Shown here: positions 35,628 to 46,632 of the stretch, piece by piece
How positions within the stretch are numbered: the stretch's first letter is position 1
How the letters are laid out: the number at the start of each line of letters is the position of its first letter
Assembly (NCBI GenBank): GCA_947685225.1
Contig: CANTUV010000031.1
Coordinates: forward strand, 69,359,001-69,423,000
Length of the DNA: 64,000 bases
Source: Garcia nutans
Lineage: Eukaryota > Streptophyta > Magnoliopsida > Malpighiales > Euphorbiaceae
Reading direction: 5' to 3'
Notes under the pieces: model-generated
Databases searched by the model: none
The model's input: the letters and a program-made list of their open reading frames with translations, nothing else
Told to the model about the DNA's origin: nothing
Translations under genes and position numbers: made by a program

Positions 35628-36502
35628 ATGGTGGAGCACTTTGAAAATCTGATTGAATCAGTGATGGTGTAGATAAATAAGAAGATTCACACTCATGATT
35701 CATCGTTGTCTTCATATTCAGATTTGGATTCTCCAAAGAAACCATCTTCCCTATCGTCGGCGAAGGCAAAGATTTTCTAGTTGTTTGGAAGGGAGAGACT
35801 CATTCACCAAGTTCTTGGTGGAGAAAAATGTAAATATTAATATTTATTTATTTTTCTAAGCATATTTTGTTTAATTAATGTCTAGATTTTACTCTCTAGT
35901 TTCTTAGATTTGAATGCTTGTTTATAATATGATGGCTTAGAATTAAACAAAAGAAAAAAAAAACTTATTCATATTTTTTAATGAATTATTCAATGAGAGA
36001 TTAGTTTAATTTTTGGAAAATGTAAAAATTGCTTCACATATTTGTTATGTTTTGTGATTTTTGATCTATCCAAATTTGTAATTAGAATGATCCAACTTAA
36101 ATGATGTTCATTAATTTCACACAATTAAACTGAATACTTAATTTTTATGAAGCAATTAACAAGAGCGCTTAATTTCCTTTGCAATTAGTAAAACAAAATT
36201 GAGTCTTAAATAGGTTTTAATCCATTTTTATATAATAATTCTTTGAGTAAGTATTCTTGTGGTTATTGTATTGAAACCTCGCTGATTATGCTGGACACTT
36301 ATATATTCTCTCCCATATTTCATTTCATTGAAAATTTATTGTAGCCGCTAATGTGTTTCTCTGGAGAAACAAGAAGATATCAGCTTGTGTACTTAGAGTT
36401 GCTACTACAGTAGGTTGCTTCAACACTGACAATGAAAAATCAACCAAGGTTTTTGCAGTATTATGTGATATTGCAATTGAAAAAGATTTGAAGAAATTTC
36501 TC
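35628..36502 (+). pseudogene. Reticulon-like protein B (RTNLB) pseudogene, 5' part
   Basis: Exon 1 (35628 to about 35830) reads MVEHFENLIESVMV, a stop, then SSLSSYSDLDSPKKPSS, a second stop and LFGRERLIHQVLGGEK. These match the acidic Ser-rich N-terminus and LFGRE..VHKVLGGGK start of plant reticulon domains. After an intron of about 510 bp, exon 2 (36344) gives ANVFLWRNKKISACVLR, the diagnostic RTNLB segment. The first membrane hairpin is then missing, and the frame resumes with FAVLCDIAIEKDLKKFL up to 36502. The retained intron means it is not a processed copy. RTNLB proteins shape tubular endoplasmic reticulum. This copy is dead: stops, a deletion and an LTR insertion. Confidence 0.82.
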
Positions 36503-37099
36503 TGATGACAGGCTGATCCTCTGCTGGTGGTCTTAGCTCCTATAGCTCGTTCTCGAGTACTGCTACTGTTGTAGCTCTCCCACTTGCAAGACAAGAAAGG
36601 AGGGCTCGGGCTCCCCAAGAGGAGGCTCTGATGCTTAATTCAAGGGTCAGTCACTCTAGATAAAATGAGAGTAGAGAGAGAAAGAGAGAGAGAGAGAGCC
36701 TCTTTACTTGTTGGGGATAACTTCCTATTTATAAGTGGTGTAGGGAGACAATGTCTAAGTTGTGTCAGCGTAATCGGTGGAGTGTCTGCTAGACATATGG
36801 AGCTCTGTGAGACTGAGAGTTCTTGAAACCAAGGTCTATTATACTACTAAGAGCCCGATCAAAAGGATGACCAGGCATTGAGTTCGGTGGACGAGCTTGG
36901 TAAATGGAGTGGTAGCATCAGTAGTCCCCTTCAGGTCTTTTCACATTTATGTCAAGACTCAATCATGTCATGCATAGGAGCTCGATTGAGGTCGGGTGAA
37001 AGTGTATATGTTGAATCATGATACTAGGACGATGTATGACAACATGCAGGGCTCACGTGTGGAGCTCGTCGTGGGAGCTCAGGAGGAGGGGTACTATCA
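36503..37099 (+). repeat. 5' LTR of the 36503-41836 element
   Basis: Shares with 41239-41836 the runs GGAGGCTC, TCTAGATAAAAT, GGTGTAGGGAGACAAT, CAGGGCTCACGTGTGGAGCT and GAGGGGTACTATCA. A TATA-like CTATTTATAAGTGG lies near 36728. A GA microsatellite lies around 36673-36700. Confidence 0.85.
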
Positions 37100-37410
37100 T
37101 TAGTCCTCCGCTAGTCATTTGATATTTATTTTAAGCTAAGACTTTTGACTTTGAAAAGTCACACCAAGCTCGGATGGAGCTATAGGAAAATTGAGAAACA
37201 CAAGGCAAAGCGCAAGGGAGGAGCTCAAAAAATTAGAACTCGAGGAGCTCAAAAAATGAGAGCCCAAAGAGCTTAAGGATGAGCTCGGGGAGCTCAAAGG
37301 CAAGGCTCGATTATCTAGTGTTAGTACGGATAGTACCACTAGTCTCTCAAAAGAAGTCTTGGCATTTATGCCAAATGAGGTAGGTTAGTATTACAGAAGG
37401 ACACATGTCA
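36927..37410. repeat. Degenerate internal direct repeats around the 5' LTR edge
   Basis: A module of the form AGTAGTCC..TTCAGGTCTTTT..ATTTATGTCAAGACT appears near 36928 inside the LTR. It recurs in weaker form from 37101 and from about 37330. This blurs the LTR/internal border, and the exact edge was set by the TSD and by where the two LTRs stop matching. Confidence 0.5.
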
Positions 37411-37514
37411 TGCAGAGGTGAGATGATGCTTCGAAAACTGAAGTAACAATTCAGGTGAGAATAAAAAAGGCATAACTCCCTCGTCACACATTAATATGCG
37501 GGTCTAAATGGCCA

Positions 37515-37540
37515 AAGTGTTATCTATAAATAGAGGGTGG
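37515..37540 (+). promoter_or_regulatory. TATA-like promoter core before the LARD coding region
   Basis: ATCTATAAATAGAGGGTGGG lies about 155 bp before the ATG at 37682, in the spacing expected for transcription start and leader. Inferred from motif and position only. Confidence 0.4.
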
Positions 37541-37681
37541 GGCAAGCGGTATTCTTCACTCAACAAAGTGAGAATAGCTCGATTGTTCTGACTCACTATG
37601 TGCGAATACTTGAGAGCTCGATTATAGAGGTTAGTTCTAAATTTCTATTTTTAAAGTTTTAATTTAAAGTTTAGCGGAAAA

Positions 37682-39710
37682 ATGGTGCAACCAACTATCA
37701 GTTCGGCTCTGCCAAAAGAGTCAGGAGAGGTGGGTTCTCCTAGTGCTCTTGGTGAGGTTACCTACTATGAAAAAGGAGCTCGGGTTGACGTTGGGTCAAC
37801 AATGATCGAGCAGGTAGAGCAAAGTACAAGGAGACGTCTAGCCCTAATTGATATGGAGGAAGAGGGTGTGGCTGAGGGTGAGGTCCACGTGAGCTTAGAA
37901 ATGGCTCGGGTGAGAGATATCCTGTCCACCCTGGCAGAGATAGACCTGGAAGGGATCCAACGAAAGTGCCAAATACCGGAGGACTGCAAAATGCCCTTTG
38001 AGCATACGACAACCTGGATGAAAACCAATTTATGATCTACGAAGAAGATTTGAGATCTGGGGTGAGATTCCCTTTGCACCCCTTCCCACCGACTTTCCTG
38101 CATTACCATAAGATTACCCCCGGTTAACTCAACCCTAATGCATGACGAACTATCATGGGGTTTGAAATACTGTGTGGGATGCTTGAGGTTGCTCCTACCC
38201 ATAGGGTGTTGAGTGCCTTCAGCGTGCTCAAGATACATTCGAGAGTGGATGAAGATTTTTTATATCTGTAAGGAAGGTCTGGGATCAGTATGTTCACAGG
38301 AAATCCAGACTCAACAAAGGCCTGAAAAGATCAATTTTTTATCTTGGAGAACCGCAAGGGGTTCGGCTACCAAAGCATATGATGGGTCAATCCCAGTGGT
38401 GAACAAGTGGCCAGAGGAAGACTGAGTGAGGATGAGCTCGCAGTATTTGAGACAATGGAGTGAGACAGTCTAAGGAAGAAAAGGAATGTCCTCGCACTAA
38501 CAAGGGAGTACTTCCCCTTTGGGAAGGCTCTAAAGGAAATTCTACCAGAAGACCGAACATGTATTTGAATAATGCTTGATTTTTTGTTGAATGTGTTATG
38601 TGTTTATCTAACTTTGGGCTCTGTTGAACAGAGAGAGGCTCAGGATCAGCAAGTAAGGAGTTGAAGCGCTTGGCCGAGAGGGAGACGAGAAGAGAGGCTC
38701 GGAAAAAAGCCAGAAGGGCTCACAAGCAAATAAGCGAGCAACCTGTTAGGACCAGTGTGGCTCGAGAATAGGAGCGTATAATGGACTTGACTCTTTTCCA
38801 CAGAGGTGGTGATAGAAACTGAGCCACATAGAGAAGTGGAAGATAACATGCCCCGCAGAGGGATGGAGGAGACCCTGCCTCGGAGAGAGGTGGAGGAACC
38901 ACTAGCCCACCGGTATAGCATGGTTTGGCTAGTGAATGCAGTGAATGAGAAGTTGGAAAGCCCGCACAACAGAACATATTCAATGCAGGGCATCAGTCCT
39001 CAGAAGGTGCTTAAACATATATACAAAGCTATCCGTAAAGAGAGGCGCGAGAACATGTAAAAGAGCTAGGAAGAGATAGAAAAAGAGATGGTGACAATGC
39101 CTCACATGGTAAGGAATAATCTACACAATTAAAGTTGGATTCAATGTCGGGCATAGAAATTAATTGAATAATATTTGCAAGTCACCCAACTTGCCAATAC
39201 CATTGAGGATCGGGTGGCAGGTATGACAGCCAATTTTGCACAGGCCTCGAAGAATTGAAATGAAGAAATCTCAAAAAGGATGGAACTGGAGAAGTCCTTA
39301 AATGCTAAGGATGAAGAGCTGAGGTGAGCTCAGGAAGCTCTGAAGGCGAAGACTGAAAAGGTCAGTTCGATCAAAGAATCTTTGTGAGCCAAGACCGAGG
39401 AGCTGTTCTTGACAAAGAAAACTCTAAAAGCTATAGATGTCGGGTTGTGCCTTGCAGAGGATGCCCATAAAATCACTCGGCAAGGGATAGCTACTGAGAC
39501 TACAAGGAGCGATAAGTGCTATGTTCGAGGTGTTTATACTTACCAGAAAGTTGTATCCGAGTCGCTAAAGAAAGAGAACCCAGACATGGACTTTTCCTAG
39601 ATGATGGACATAGACATCAACTAGCTTGCTGCTGAGGCCGAGGCAGACGAAAATGAAGGTGCAGGGGATGAAGAAGACTGGGACCAAGAGGACAAGGCCC
39701 AAGACTTGTA
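37682..39710 (+). pseudogene. LARD internal protein, PF04195-like ('putative gypsy type transposon'), decayed
   Basis: The first frame runs 37682-38035 and ends MKTNL. After a frameshift, a segment near 38036-38260 reads MIYEEDLRSGVRFPLHPFPP, then LHYHKITPG and, further on, LCGMLEVAPTHRVLSAFSVL. This pattern fits the plant transposon domain PF04195 from memory. Downstream are charged segments rich in Lys, Glu and Arg that look like coiled coil (for example MELEKSLNAKDEEL), and an acidic tail (EDWDQEDKAQDL) ending at the stop near 39708. There are many internal stops. Function unknown; a gag-like structural role is possible. Confidence 0.6.
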
Positions 39711-41238
39711 AAAATTTTCAGTTGTAGTTTTTGTTTATGCTCGGCCTACACAATTGTTAAGACCATATCCATATGTAATTAATTTTCTGCTCTTTTTAAT
39801 GAAAAGTCTTTTCTTTTAAAGTGCAATCTGAACTTGTATTTTTCTTTATTTTTTGTATTATCTGATCTATTTTAATTGGATGGCTTAGTTTATAACCAAG
39901 CTTAATCCAAGGTGAAATTAAGTGTTACTTCTGTGCTATGTTGACGTTTATGGCATTTTTTCAACGCGCTCAAGCACGAGGTGCATTTGACCATTCTCTA
40001 ATGTGCTCAGGGCACATATTCATTTAAATAGCTCAGGGCACGAGTCGTGCATGAGCACTAGCATGCTGAGCAGTTTGGTAATAAAATAAAAGAATAAATA
40101 TAAAGAATAAGTACCTACTCAAGGCCTGCAATGTATGATGTCCTACCAGACAAGAGAGTTCTTGTAACTGTTGGCATGATAGTTTAGCTGAGATGCTCGG
40201 GCTCTTTACTGGATCAAATTCTTAGTTTCTTCTCGATGCAAGGTATTTGTCCATGCTGTTAGTATGATCATGGCTTGATGCATAGGAGTGGGAAGTTCCT
40301 CTTTGATGAGGTTGAATGCAAATGCTCAACTCTTAGGGATGCCATTGCTCGGCAGTCAGGGGTGTCGATGCCATCTGTCATTACCTTGACATTCATGTCA
40401 AGCATTCTCTTGGGCATGCTTTTGGAAGATTACCAAAACACCTATGTATATTCAAACATATGTCTCTTGTATAGTAATAGAGGATTATTCTTACAAAAAG
40501 CTAGGGGGCTTGTAAATACAAACAGAGAGTGCTAGTACATAGGCCCCAAATTTACAAAATTAGAAAATGAATACAAATTCTAAAGTACAATTAGAGCATA
40601 GAAGCTCAGTCAGAGTGTAACGGCTCAGCCCTATACAAGGGGTTATAATAAGGTACATACGAGGGTGCTACAAGAAAATTGATGTGCGAGAGAGCGCTAA
40701 ATAGTTCAGTATTGTAATTGAAATGAGACATTTCTTTTTATTGCTTGATTTAGTTTAATTCGTAGCTTTATTATCTCATTTGTTGAAAAGAGTTTGGTTT
40801 GTTTAATTTAATGTGCTATAAGTACATACTATTATTTCTCAATTATAATATGAAAAATAGTAATTAATCACTCTGCCAATGTGCTATAGCGTGAAAGCTC
40901 GGTGTGCTACTAAGGTACTGTAAGGCTCGTTGTGCGAGGCAAAGTGAGCTGCATGATATATGCTAAAGATCATCGTGTGACCAAGGTACTGTAAAGCTCG
41001 TTGTGCGAGGCATGGTGAGCTGCACGAGATGTGCTAAATTTTTTAGTACACACGGGGCGATTGAAGTTCCAAGCGGGGGTGCAATAACAGTGGTGTGCAT
41101 GAAGGCGCTATGATGTATACTTCAGATGAAATAATATTGCGTGCTTTGTTTGCTAGAGATATCATGAGCTAAGGGACATACCTGAGGTCTCATTGCCTAC
41201 ACTGGGGAATAGCCTTTTCATGCTTACTGCACTATTAA
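39711..41238 (+). other. Non-coding part of the LARD internal region
   Basis: No ORF with recognisable domains. It contains a tandem pair of about 70 bp at 40909-41040. The remainder has an A/T-rich middle (40720-40860) between GC-richer blocks. Confidence 0.5.
40909..41040. repeat. Tandem duplication of about 70 bp
   Basis: CTAAGGTACTGTAAGGCTCGTTGTGCGAGGC near 40911 recurs as CCAAGGTACTGTAAAGCTCGTTGTGCGAGGC near 40981. Both continue with GTGAGCTGCAYGA and GTGCTAAA-type runs. Confidence 0.75.
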
Positions 41239-41836
41239 TGATGGGTTGATCCTCAAGGAGTGGTCCTAGCTCTTGTAGCTCGGGCTCGGGTATTGCTGCT
41301 GTTGTGGCTCTCCCACCTACAAGACAAGAATGGAGGGACTCGGGCTCCCCAGGAGGAGGCTCGGGTGCCTAAGTTAGGGGTTGATCGCTCTAGATAAAAT
41401 AAGAGTAGAGAGAGAGAGGGAGAGTTTCTTTACCTGTAGGGATTAACCCTTATTTATAGGTGGTGTAGGGAGACAATATCTAAGTTGTATCAGCATAATT
41501 TGTGAGTGTATCGGTAAAGTATCTGTCGGACATATGGAGCTCAGTGGGACTGAGAGTTTCTGGAATCGAGGTTTACCATACTGCCGAGAGCTCGATTAAG
41601 AGGATGACCAGACATTAAGCTCGGTGGATGAGCTTAGTAAATGGAGGGATAGCATCAATAGTTCCTCTCAAGTCTTTTGATATTTTTTTCAAGACTTAGT
41701 CATGTCATGCACAGGAGCTTAATTGAGCTCTGGTGAAAGTGCCTATGTTGAATCATGATACTAGAATATATTATGAAAATATGCAGGGCTCACGTGTGGA
41801 GCTCGTCGCGGGAGCTTGAGAGGAGGGGTACTATCA
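41239..41836 (+). repeat. 3' LTR of the 36503-41836 element
   Basis: Partner of the left LTR, with roughly 85% identity by eye, so the insertion is old. It ends TACTATCA, followed by TTCTC, and the reticulon frame then resumes. Confidence 0.85.
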
Positions 41837-41930
41837 TTCTCATTGTTATAGCTGCCTTGTGGGTTATGCCAATTGTTGGAAGATGGTGAAATTTCTTGAG
41901 CTTGTTTTATATATTCTTTGTTTGTTTTTT
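41837..41930 (+). pseudogene. RTNLB pseudogene, 3' part
   Basis: Immediately after the LTR the frame reads LIVIAALWVMPIVGRW, a stop, then NFLSLFYI. This is the second reticulon hairpin that normally follows DLKKFL in plant RTNLB proteins. Joining across the 36503-41841 insertion (element plus one TTCTC) gives continuous homology. The C-terminal tail is not recognisable and the sequence turns into TA-rich repeats. Confidence 0.78.
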
Positions 41931-41939
41931 TAAAGAATA

Positions 41940-42260
41940 ACAGTATATATGAGCATATGTTACATATAACTAGATATATATGTTGAATTTGAAAAAATAT
42001 GATAGTATATAATTGTTTTATAAGTTTAGTTATATATAGGTATATGTTATATATAACTAGATATACCAAAAAGAAAAACAGTATATATGGGTATATATTA
42101 CATATAACAAGATATTTGTGTTTGTTTTGAAAAGACTAATATTACATAACTGTTTTATATATTTAGTTATATGTGGGTATATATTATATATATATATATG
42201 AATATATGTTAGTTATATAATAACAATATGTGTGTAAATGTTATATATAAATAATCAAAG
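41940..42260. repeat. Degenerate ~80-bp tandem repeats rich in TATATG/ATATAACTAGATAT
   Basis: Four or five imperfect copies of TATATATGGGTATATGTTACATATAACTAGATAT-like modules, starting near 41944, 42025, 42080 and 42165. No coding potential. Confidence 0.6.
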
Positions 42261-42426
42261 AATGACATTTTTGTAAATATATGGTCCTGTATTTTTTAGT
42301 GGTCCATTTTTCACAGTATTTTTGAAAAAAAAAATATCTTTCAAAGTATTTTGAAACTTTTTTAGTTGTATTTTTAAAAGTTGACCTTTTTTAAAGTTAA
42401 TTTTGTAATTTTTCCATGTAAAATCT

Positions 42427-42950
42427 TCATAGACCTTAAGAATGTTGGGCCAAATACACAGTGGTCATATGAATAGGGTTGTAATCTATCATCTAACATA
42501 AAACCAATTGGCTTATGTCAAGACTCAATCTAAATCACTTATATGTCATTATATTTTCTGGATTTTATTTATATTCTACAACATTCTCTCTCAAATGTAA
42601 CTAGGCCTAACCCATTGTAACTTGTCAAACATGGATGGTAATCAATTCTTCAAGTCCATCACAAATTATCTAGGCCTATTTTCTTTGAGGTCCTAAGTTA
42701 ACAATGAATCTAGATTCTTTGTTAGACCAAACTCTAGCCCAGGATCATCAGACGATTAGTTCATTACCTAGTTGGCTCTGATACTATATAATAACTATAT
42801 GAGACTTGAGAATGTTGGGCCAAATATATAGCCGCCATAACACAAAATCCATTGGCTTATGTTAAGATCCAATCTATACCACTTATATGCCACTACATTT
42901 TTTTTATATTTTTCCAATGTGAGATTTATTTATATTCTTCTGTGGATGAA
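42427..42950 (-). mobile_element. TRIM-like miniature LTR element
   Basis: Two similar segments of about 155 bp, 42427-42582 and 42796-42950, both contain AATGTTGGGCCAAATA, ATTGGCTTATGT.AAG and CACTTATATG.CA. On the minus strand the right one is followed by GTATCAGAGCCAA (complement of 42773-42785), a tRNA-Met-type primer site. The left one is preceded by TTTGAGAGAGAATG, a short purine tract. With an internal region of about 210 bp this fits a terminal-repeat retrotransposon in miniature. No ORF. No target duplication was resolved. Confidence 0.6.
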
Positions 42951-43657
42951 ACCAATTACTCATTATTTTAGCTTATAAAGATATGTCTTGATGCTCGCAA
43001 CAAAGCATGATAGCTCAAGAGAGAAAAGAAAAAATCTTGCACTTGGAGATTCCTATTCCTACACATGAATTGTTAAAAATCAAAGTGTATAAAGCTAGCT
43101 TATTGACTCAATGAGTCCATTAACAATGCAGTAATTTATTTGTCTTTCCACATCCAAGGAAATATTGGAGACTATGTCAACTTTTTATGAATAAGATAAG
43201 ACTCATCTTTTTGAATTAAATTAGAAATCCTTTTTTATCATGCAAAGTGGTAGACCATTGTGAACATATTATAAAGAACTTAGTAGTTTATATATATAAT
43301 TTAATAGTACAAAACTTGGTAGTAAAAATTGAAGTAGCTTATAGATATAATTTTAGTTTGAATTGTGAATTTTAGATTGAAATTTGTGACTTCTTTTAGG
43401 CTTAATGATTCAACATACCTTAAATTTTATATATTTTTAATTTTACATATTAGTTTATAAATTATTAATTTGTTATTGTATTTAATGGTCTAAGCAACCA
43501 TGCAATGCAAACACTGAATTAGTTTAAATCAAATGAGAATGTAATTTACAGTTTTTTTTTACTTAGAAAAATCCCCCAAAAGCCATCAAAAGTGATATTT
43601 CGTGGAGCATTTCAAAAATTTGTTTTAGGATTTATTAGAATGCTAAAGTTTTAAGAG
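42951..43657. other. AT-rich intergenic DNA
   Basis: No gene or element recognised between the TRIM-like element and the Copia LTR. Confidence 0.45.
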
Positions 43658-43959
43658 TATCAGAGAACAATTTATATTGATTGTCTTAGCTATTGTTTCC
43701 TAATTTAGTTGATATTAATAAGGAATTGTATTTTATCAGAGAATATTTTGTCTTACCTTTTGTTTCATAATTTAGTTGATGTAAATAAGGAATTATATTT
43801 GCACTAGTTTATGTTTTCCTTAATAGATTAGGATTCTTTGTAGGTTTTCCTTAATAAGTTAGGATTCTTCTTCTACATATTATTGTACCTTGTATCAATG
43901 AACAAAAGAACATATTTTCTCTTTTCTTCTTAATCTTTTTTTATTCACTGTTTTCTTTA
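43658..43959 (+). repeat. 5' LTR of the 43658-50302 Copia element
   Basis: Direct repeat of 50007-50302. It contains an internal duplication of TAGTTGATRTWAATAAGGAATT. It is followed at once by the tRNA-Met-type primer site. Confidence 0.8.
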
Positions 43960-45121
43960 TGGTATTAGAGCTATGATCTTGTCTCTTGTTCTATTGATTT
44001 TTTCAGTAAACATAGATGATAAAGAGAGTTTTGAGGCAAAAAAATAATCAAAATAGGTGGTTGTCATCACTTCTAATTCTAATGTTGACAGTGATGTTAA
44101 CACCTCCTAAAAACTGACTTTTGTGTTGCTGAATGAATTCAATTATCTTCCTTGGTTAAGAGCAGTTACTAGTGTACTCAGAGGAAGATATTGATTGGGG
44201 TTTATCAATGGCAAAGAAAAGGCTCCAAATAGTATTTGTCCTAAATTTGAGAATTGGTTGTCGAAGAATCAGATGGTTATGTCTTGGATTCTAAATTGAA
44301 TGGAAAAAAACTTGCATAAATCTTCAGTTATTATCAATCCTTTTTGAAACTTTGGAAATTTGTTCATGACATGTATGGTAACCAAAATAATTCTGCTTGT
44401 ATGTTTCACATTCAATAAGATATTGCAAATATTCATCAAGATAGATAACCCTTTATCAATTTGTTGAGCAAACTGAAAAGCTTGTGGAATGAATTGGAGG
44501 TCTATAGGCCTCATTTTATTAATCCAGTGGTTTTATGCAAAGCAAACTAAAGAAGATCAAGTTTTTCAATTGTTAGCTAGCCTTGGACTAGACTTTGAAG
44601 ATTTAAGGTGTCATATTTTGATGAATGTTAAACTCCGTTCTTTGAAAAATGTCTGTGTAACTATTCAATGTGATGAAATTTGACGGAAAGTTATGACTCA
44701 AGAAAGTGCGGCAAAGGTTACTGATGCCCGTGCTTTTGTAAGAAATCAACTATCTAAAAAGAAACCTTTCAAAGGTAAGTGTCTAGATCTGAATTGTAAA
44801 TATTGCAACTCTGTAGGACATTCAGTGGATTGTTGTTAGAGTCTTCATCCTTGGTTAAAGTGTAAAATTACAAAGGATAAGAAGGGAGGGGTAAAAAATG
44901 TTCCATTAATTGCAAGGCTAATTTGGCTGCTCATACTACAGAAACTATCTATTCTAGTCCCATTTCCTTGCTTAATGATTTTGCCAATTTCCTACAAGAA
45001 AACCATTATCTTGGAGCTATTAAAGAAGGGGTTGGACATGAAGAATCTGCTGCTCTTCTCAGCAAATTTGTTAGGCTCTTAACTAATGCAAACTCTAAGA
45101 ATAACTAAGGTACAACTACTC

Positions 45122-45326
45122 TTATGATTACTTTAGTGGTAAAATAAACAAGCAATCCCTCAGAAATATACAATGTAAAGACGTAGTTCCTAAACTTTAA
45201 AATGCTTTGATGTCGTCCTTGATTATCCAGTTTCATAACGAAATAGTCCTCCTGTCTATTTGCTATCCAACACCCTAATGGAAATCCGACGTGGCTCCAC
45301 TAATCATCATGCCACCTTAGTGAAAA
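45122..45326 (+). repeat. Left terminal inverted repeat of the MULE
   Basis: Pairs with 46633-46814 on the opposite strand. The outer 30 bp are poorly preserved. Confidence 0.72.
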
Positions 45327-45485
45327 ATAGTGTTTTGTGTCATCAGCATTCCACTGTGCATGGAAACCAAGAAACTCACCTTCTCTTACTCATTTTCCCT
45401 CTTTTTCCCAAAAAAGCAAACAAAACCAAACCCATTCTCTTGAAGATTTTTGGAATTCAAATTTGAGATCTCTCATCAGTAAATA

Positions 45486-46216
45486 ATGAAGAAATCTAGT
45501 TTCTTTGTTGCTTCTATGGATGTTGCTTCTGCTACTGCCATATCTGCTTCTTGCTCCTCATCTAATTTTAATTCAAGTTTTACTTGTAATTCTAATGTGC
45601 AGTTTTCTCATGAGGTAAGCCTTAAGAGTATAATTTAACAAATTATTGGAGGATCTTGTCCCAGTTCAAGAACAAAATAATTCATATTTTGACTGATAAT
45701 AAATATATTTCTCATGAGATAAGCCTTGAAAAGAAAGAAAAATTCAATCTTTTTCTGATATTCTTTGTGTTTTGACAAAAATTCAGGGCTTTTCTCTTTT
45801 TTTTTTTCATTTTACTCTATTTTTCTTATTTTGTTGCTCTAATTTTCAATTAATCAATTTTATATTTGATAAAAGCTTGATTTTTAAAGAAACTCTTTTG
45901 GGTTTAATTCTATATTATTAAGACTAAACTTCTTTTCAAATTCCATATTTTTTTTAAGGATTAATTTGTTTTTTCTTATGATTCTTTTGATTTTTAGCTT
46001 CCCCTATTCTAGGTATTCTCTAGATATCAAATTTTATTGATTTCCCTATCAAATTAAATTTAAATTTCTTATGATTGGTCATTTGGGTTTTCTGAAAATT
46101 GTCCAAAATTTTCTTGTAGGAAGCTAATTCAAACAAAGATCATCTTCTACAAATAAATTTGCTCCAAGATTGATGGGATAAGGTTCATTGAAACTCTGGT
46201 CACTACTCACAGATGA
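45486..46216 (+). pseudogene. Putative host gene fragment carried by the MULE (small protein, two exons)
   Basis: A 43-codon open exon (45486-45614) begins MKKSSFFVASMDVASA, is Ser-rich, ends FSHE and is followed by a consensus donor GAG|GTAAGC. About 500 bp later an acceptor TTTTCTTGTAG is followed by a second exon-like stretch. This reads NKFAPR, then after a one-base shift DGIRFIETLVTTHR and a stop (46214-46216). The block is flanked by UTR-like sequence. I recall similar short plant proteins ending in a FAPRFDGLRFIETLV-type motif but cannot name the family. At least two frame disruptions make it a pseudogene. Capture by the MULE is inferred from position between the inverted repeats. Confidence 0.5.
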
Positions 46217-46632
46217 AATTATTCCTTTTGGTTTTCAGAACTTCATCATCATCACTAATTCTAATTTCTCAAAATTATAAAGAAATTCTTGACTTTTATT
46301 TTATTTTATTTTTTATTTTTCTTTGTTTGAAATGATTAGCAAAAAACGGCAATGTTTGAATTAGATTTTATAACTATGTTCACATTAAAAATTTCATCCT
46401 TTTTAAGGTTAAAATTTTTTGTTGGGTTTGTGATTTGTCTTTTGATTTTTTACTATGTAATGTTTGTGTAGTGTCTTTTGATGTTTGTGCAATGTCTTTT
46501 AATTTTTTACCAGCACTCTGGAAGAAGATGAAGATGTATCGATACAAGCAATATAAGTAAGGATAGGTGAGTTTCTTAGTTTTTGTGCACAGTGGATTGC
46601 TTATAAAGTAAAAAAAAACTGTTATTCACTGA

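Larger units (their letters stand above)
36503..41836 (+). mobile_element. Non-autonomous LTR retrotransposon (LARD-like) inside the RTNLB pseudogene
   Basis: Direct repeats of about 597 bp (36503-37099 and 41239-41836) with TG...CA ends (TGATG ... TATCA). They are flanked by a perfect 5-bp duplication TTCTC (36498-36502 and 41837-41841). The internal region encodes only a decayed gag-like or PF04195-like protein. No protease, integrase or reverse transcriptase was recognised, so it would need enzymes in trans. No clear tRNA primer site follows the left LTR and no polypurine tract adjoins the right one. Base composition (frequent GAGCTC and CTCGG) differs from its surroundings. Confidence 0.82.

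Noticed and set aside
40909..41040. Possible small RNA gene in the LARD
   Set aside because: The tandem pair shows no tRNA, snRNA or miRNA-like fold that I could recognise by eye.
41940..42260. A CRISPR-like repeat-spacer array
   Set aside because: Repeats are degenerate and TA-rich with no unique spacers; the genome is a plant nuclear genome.
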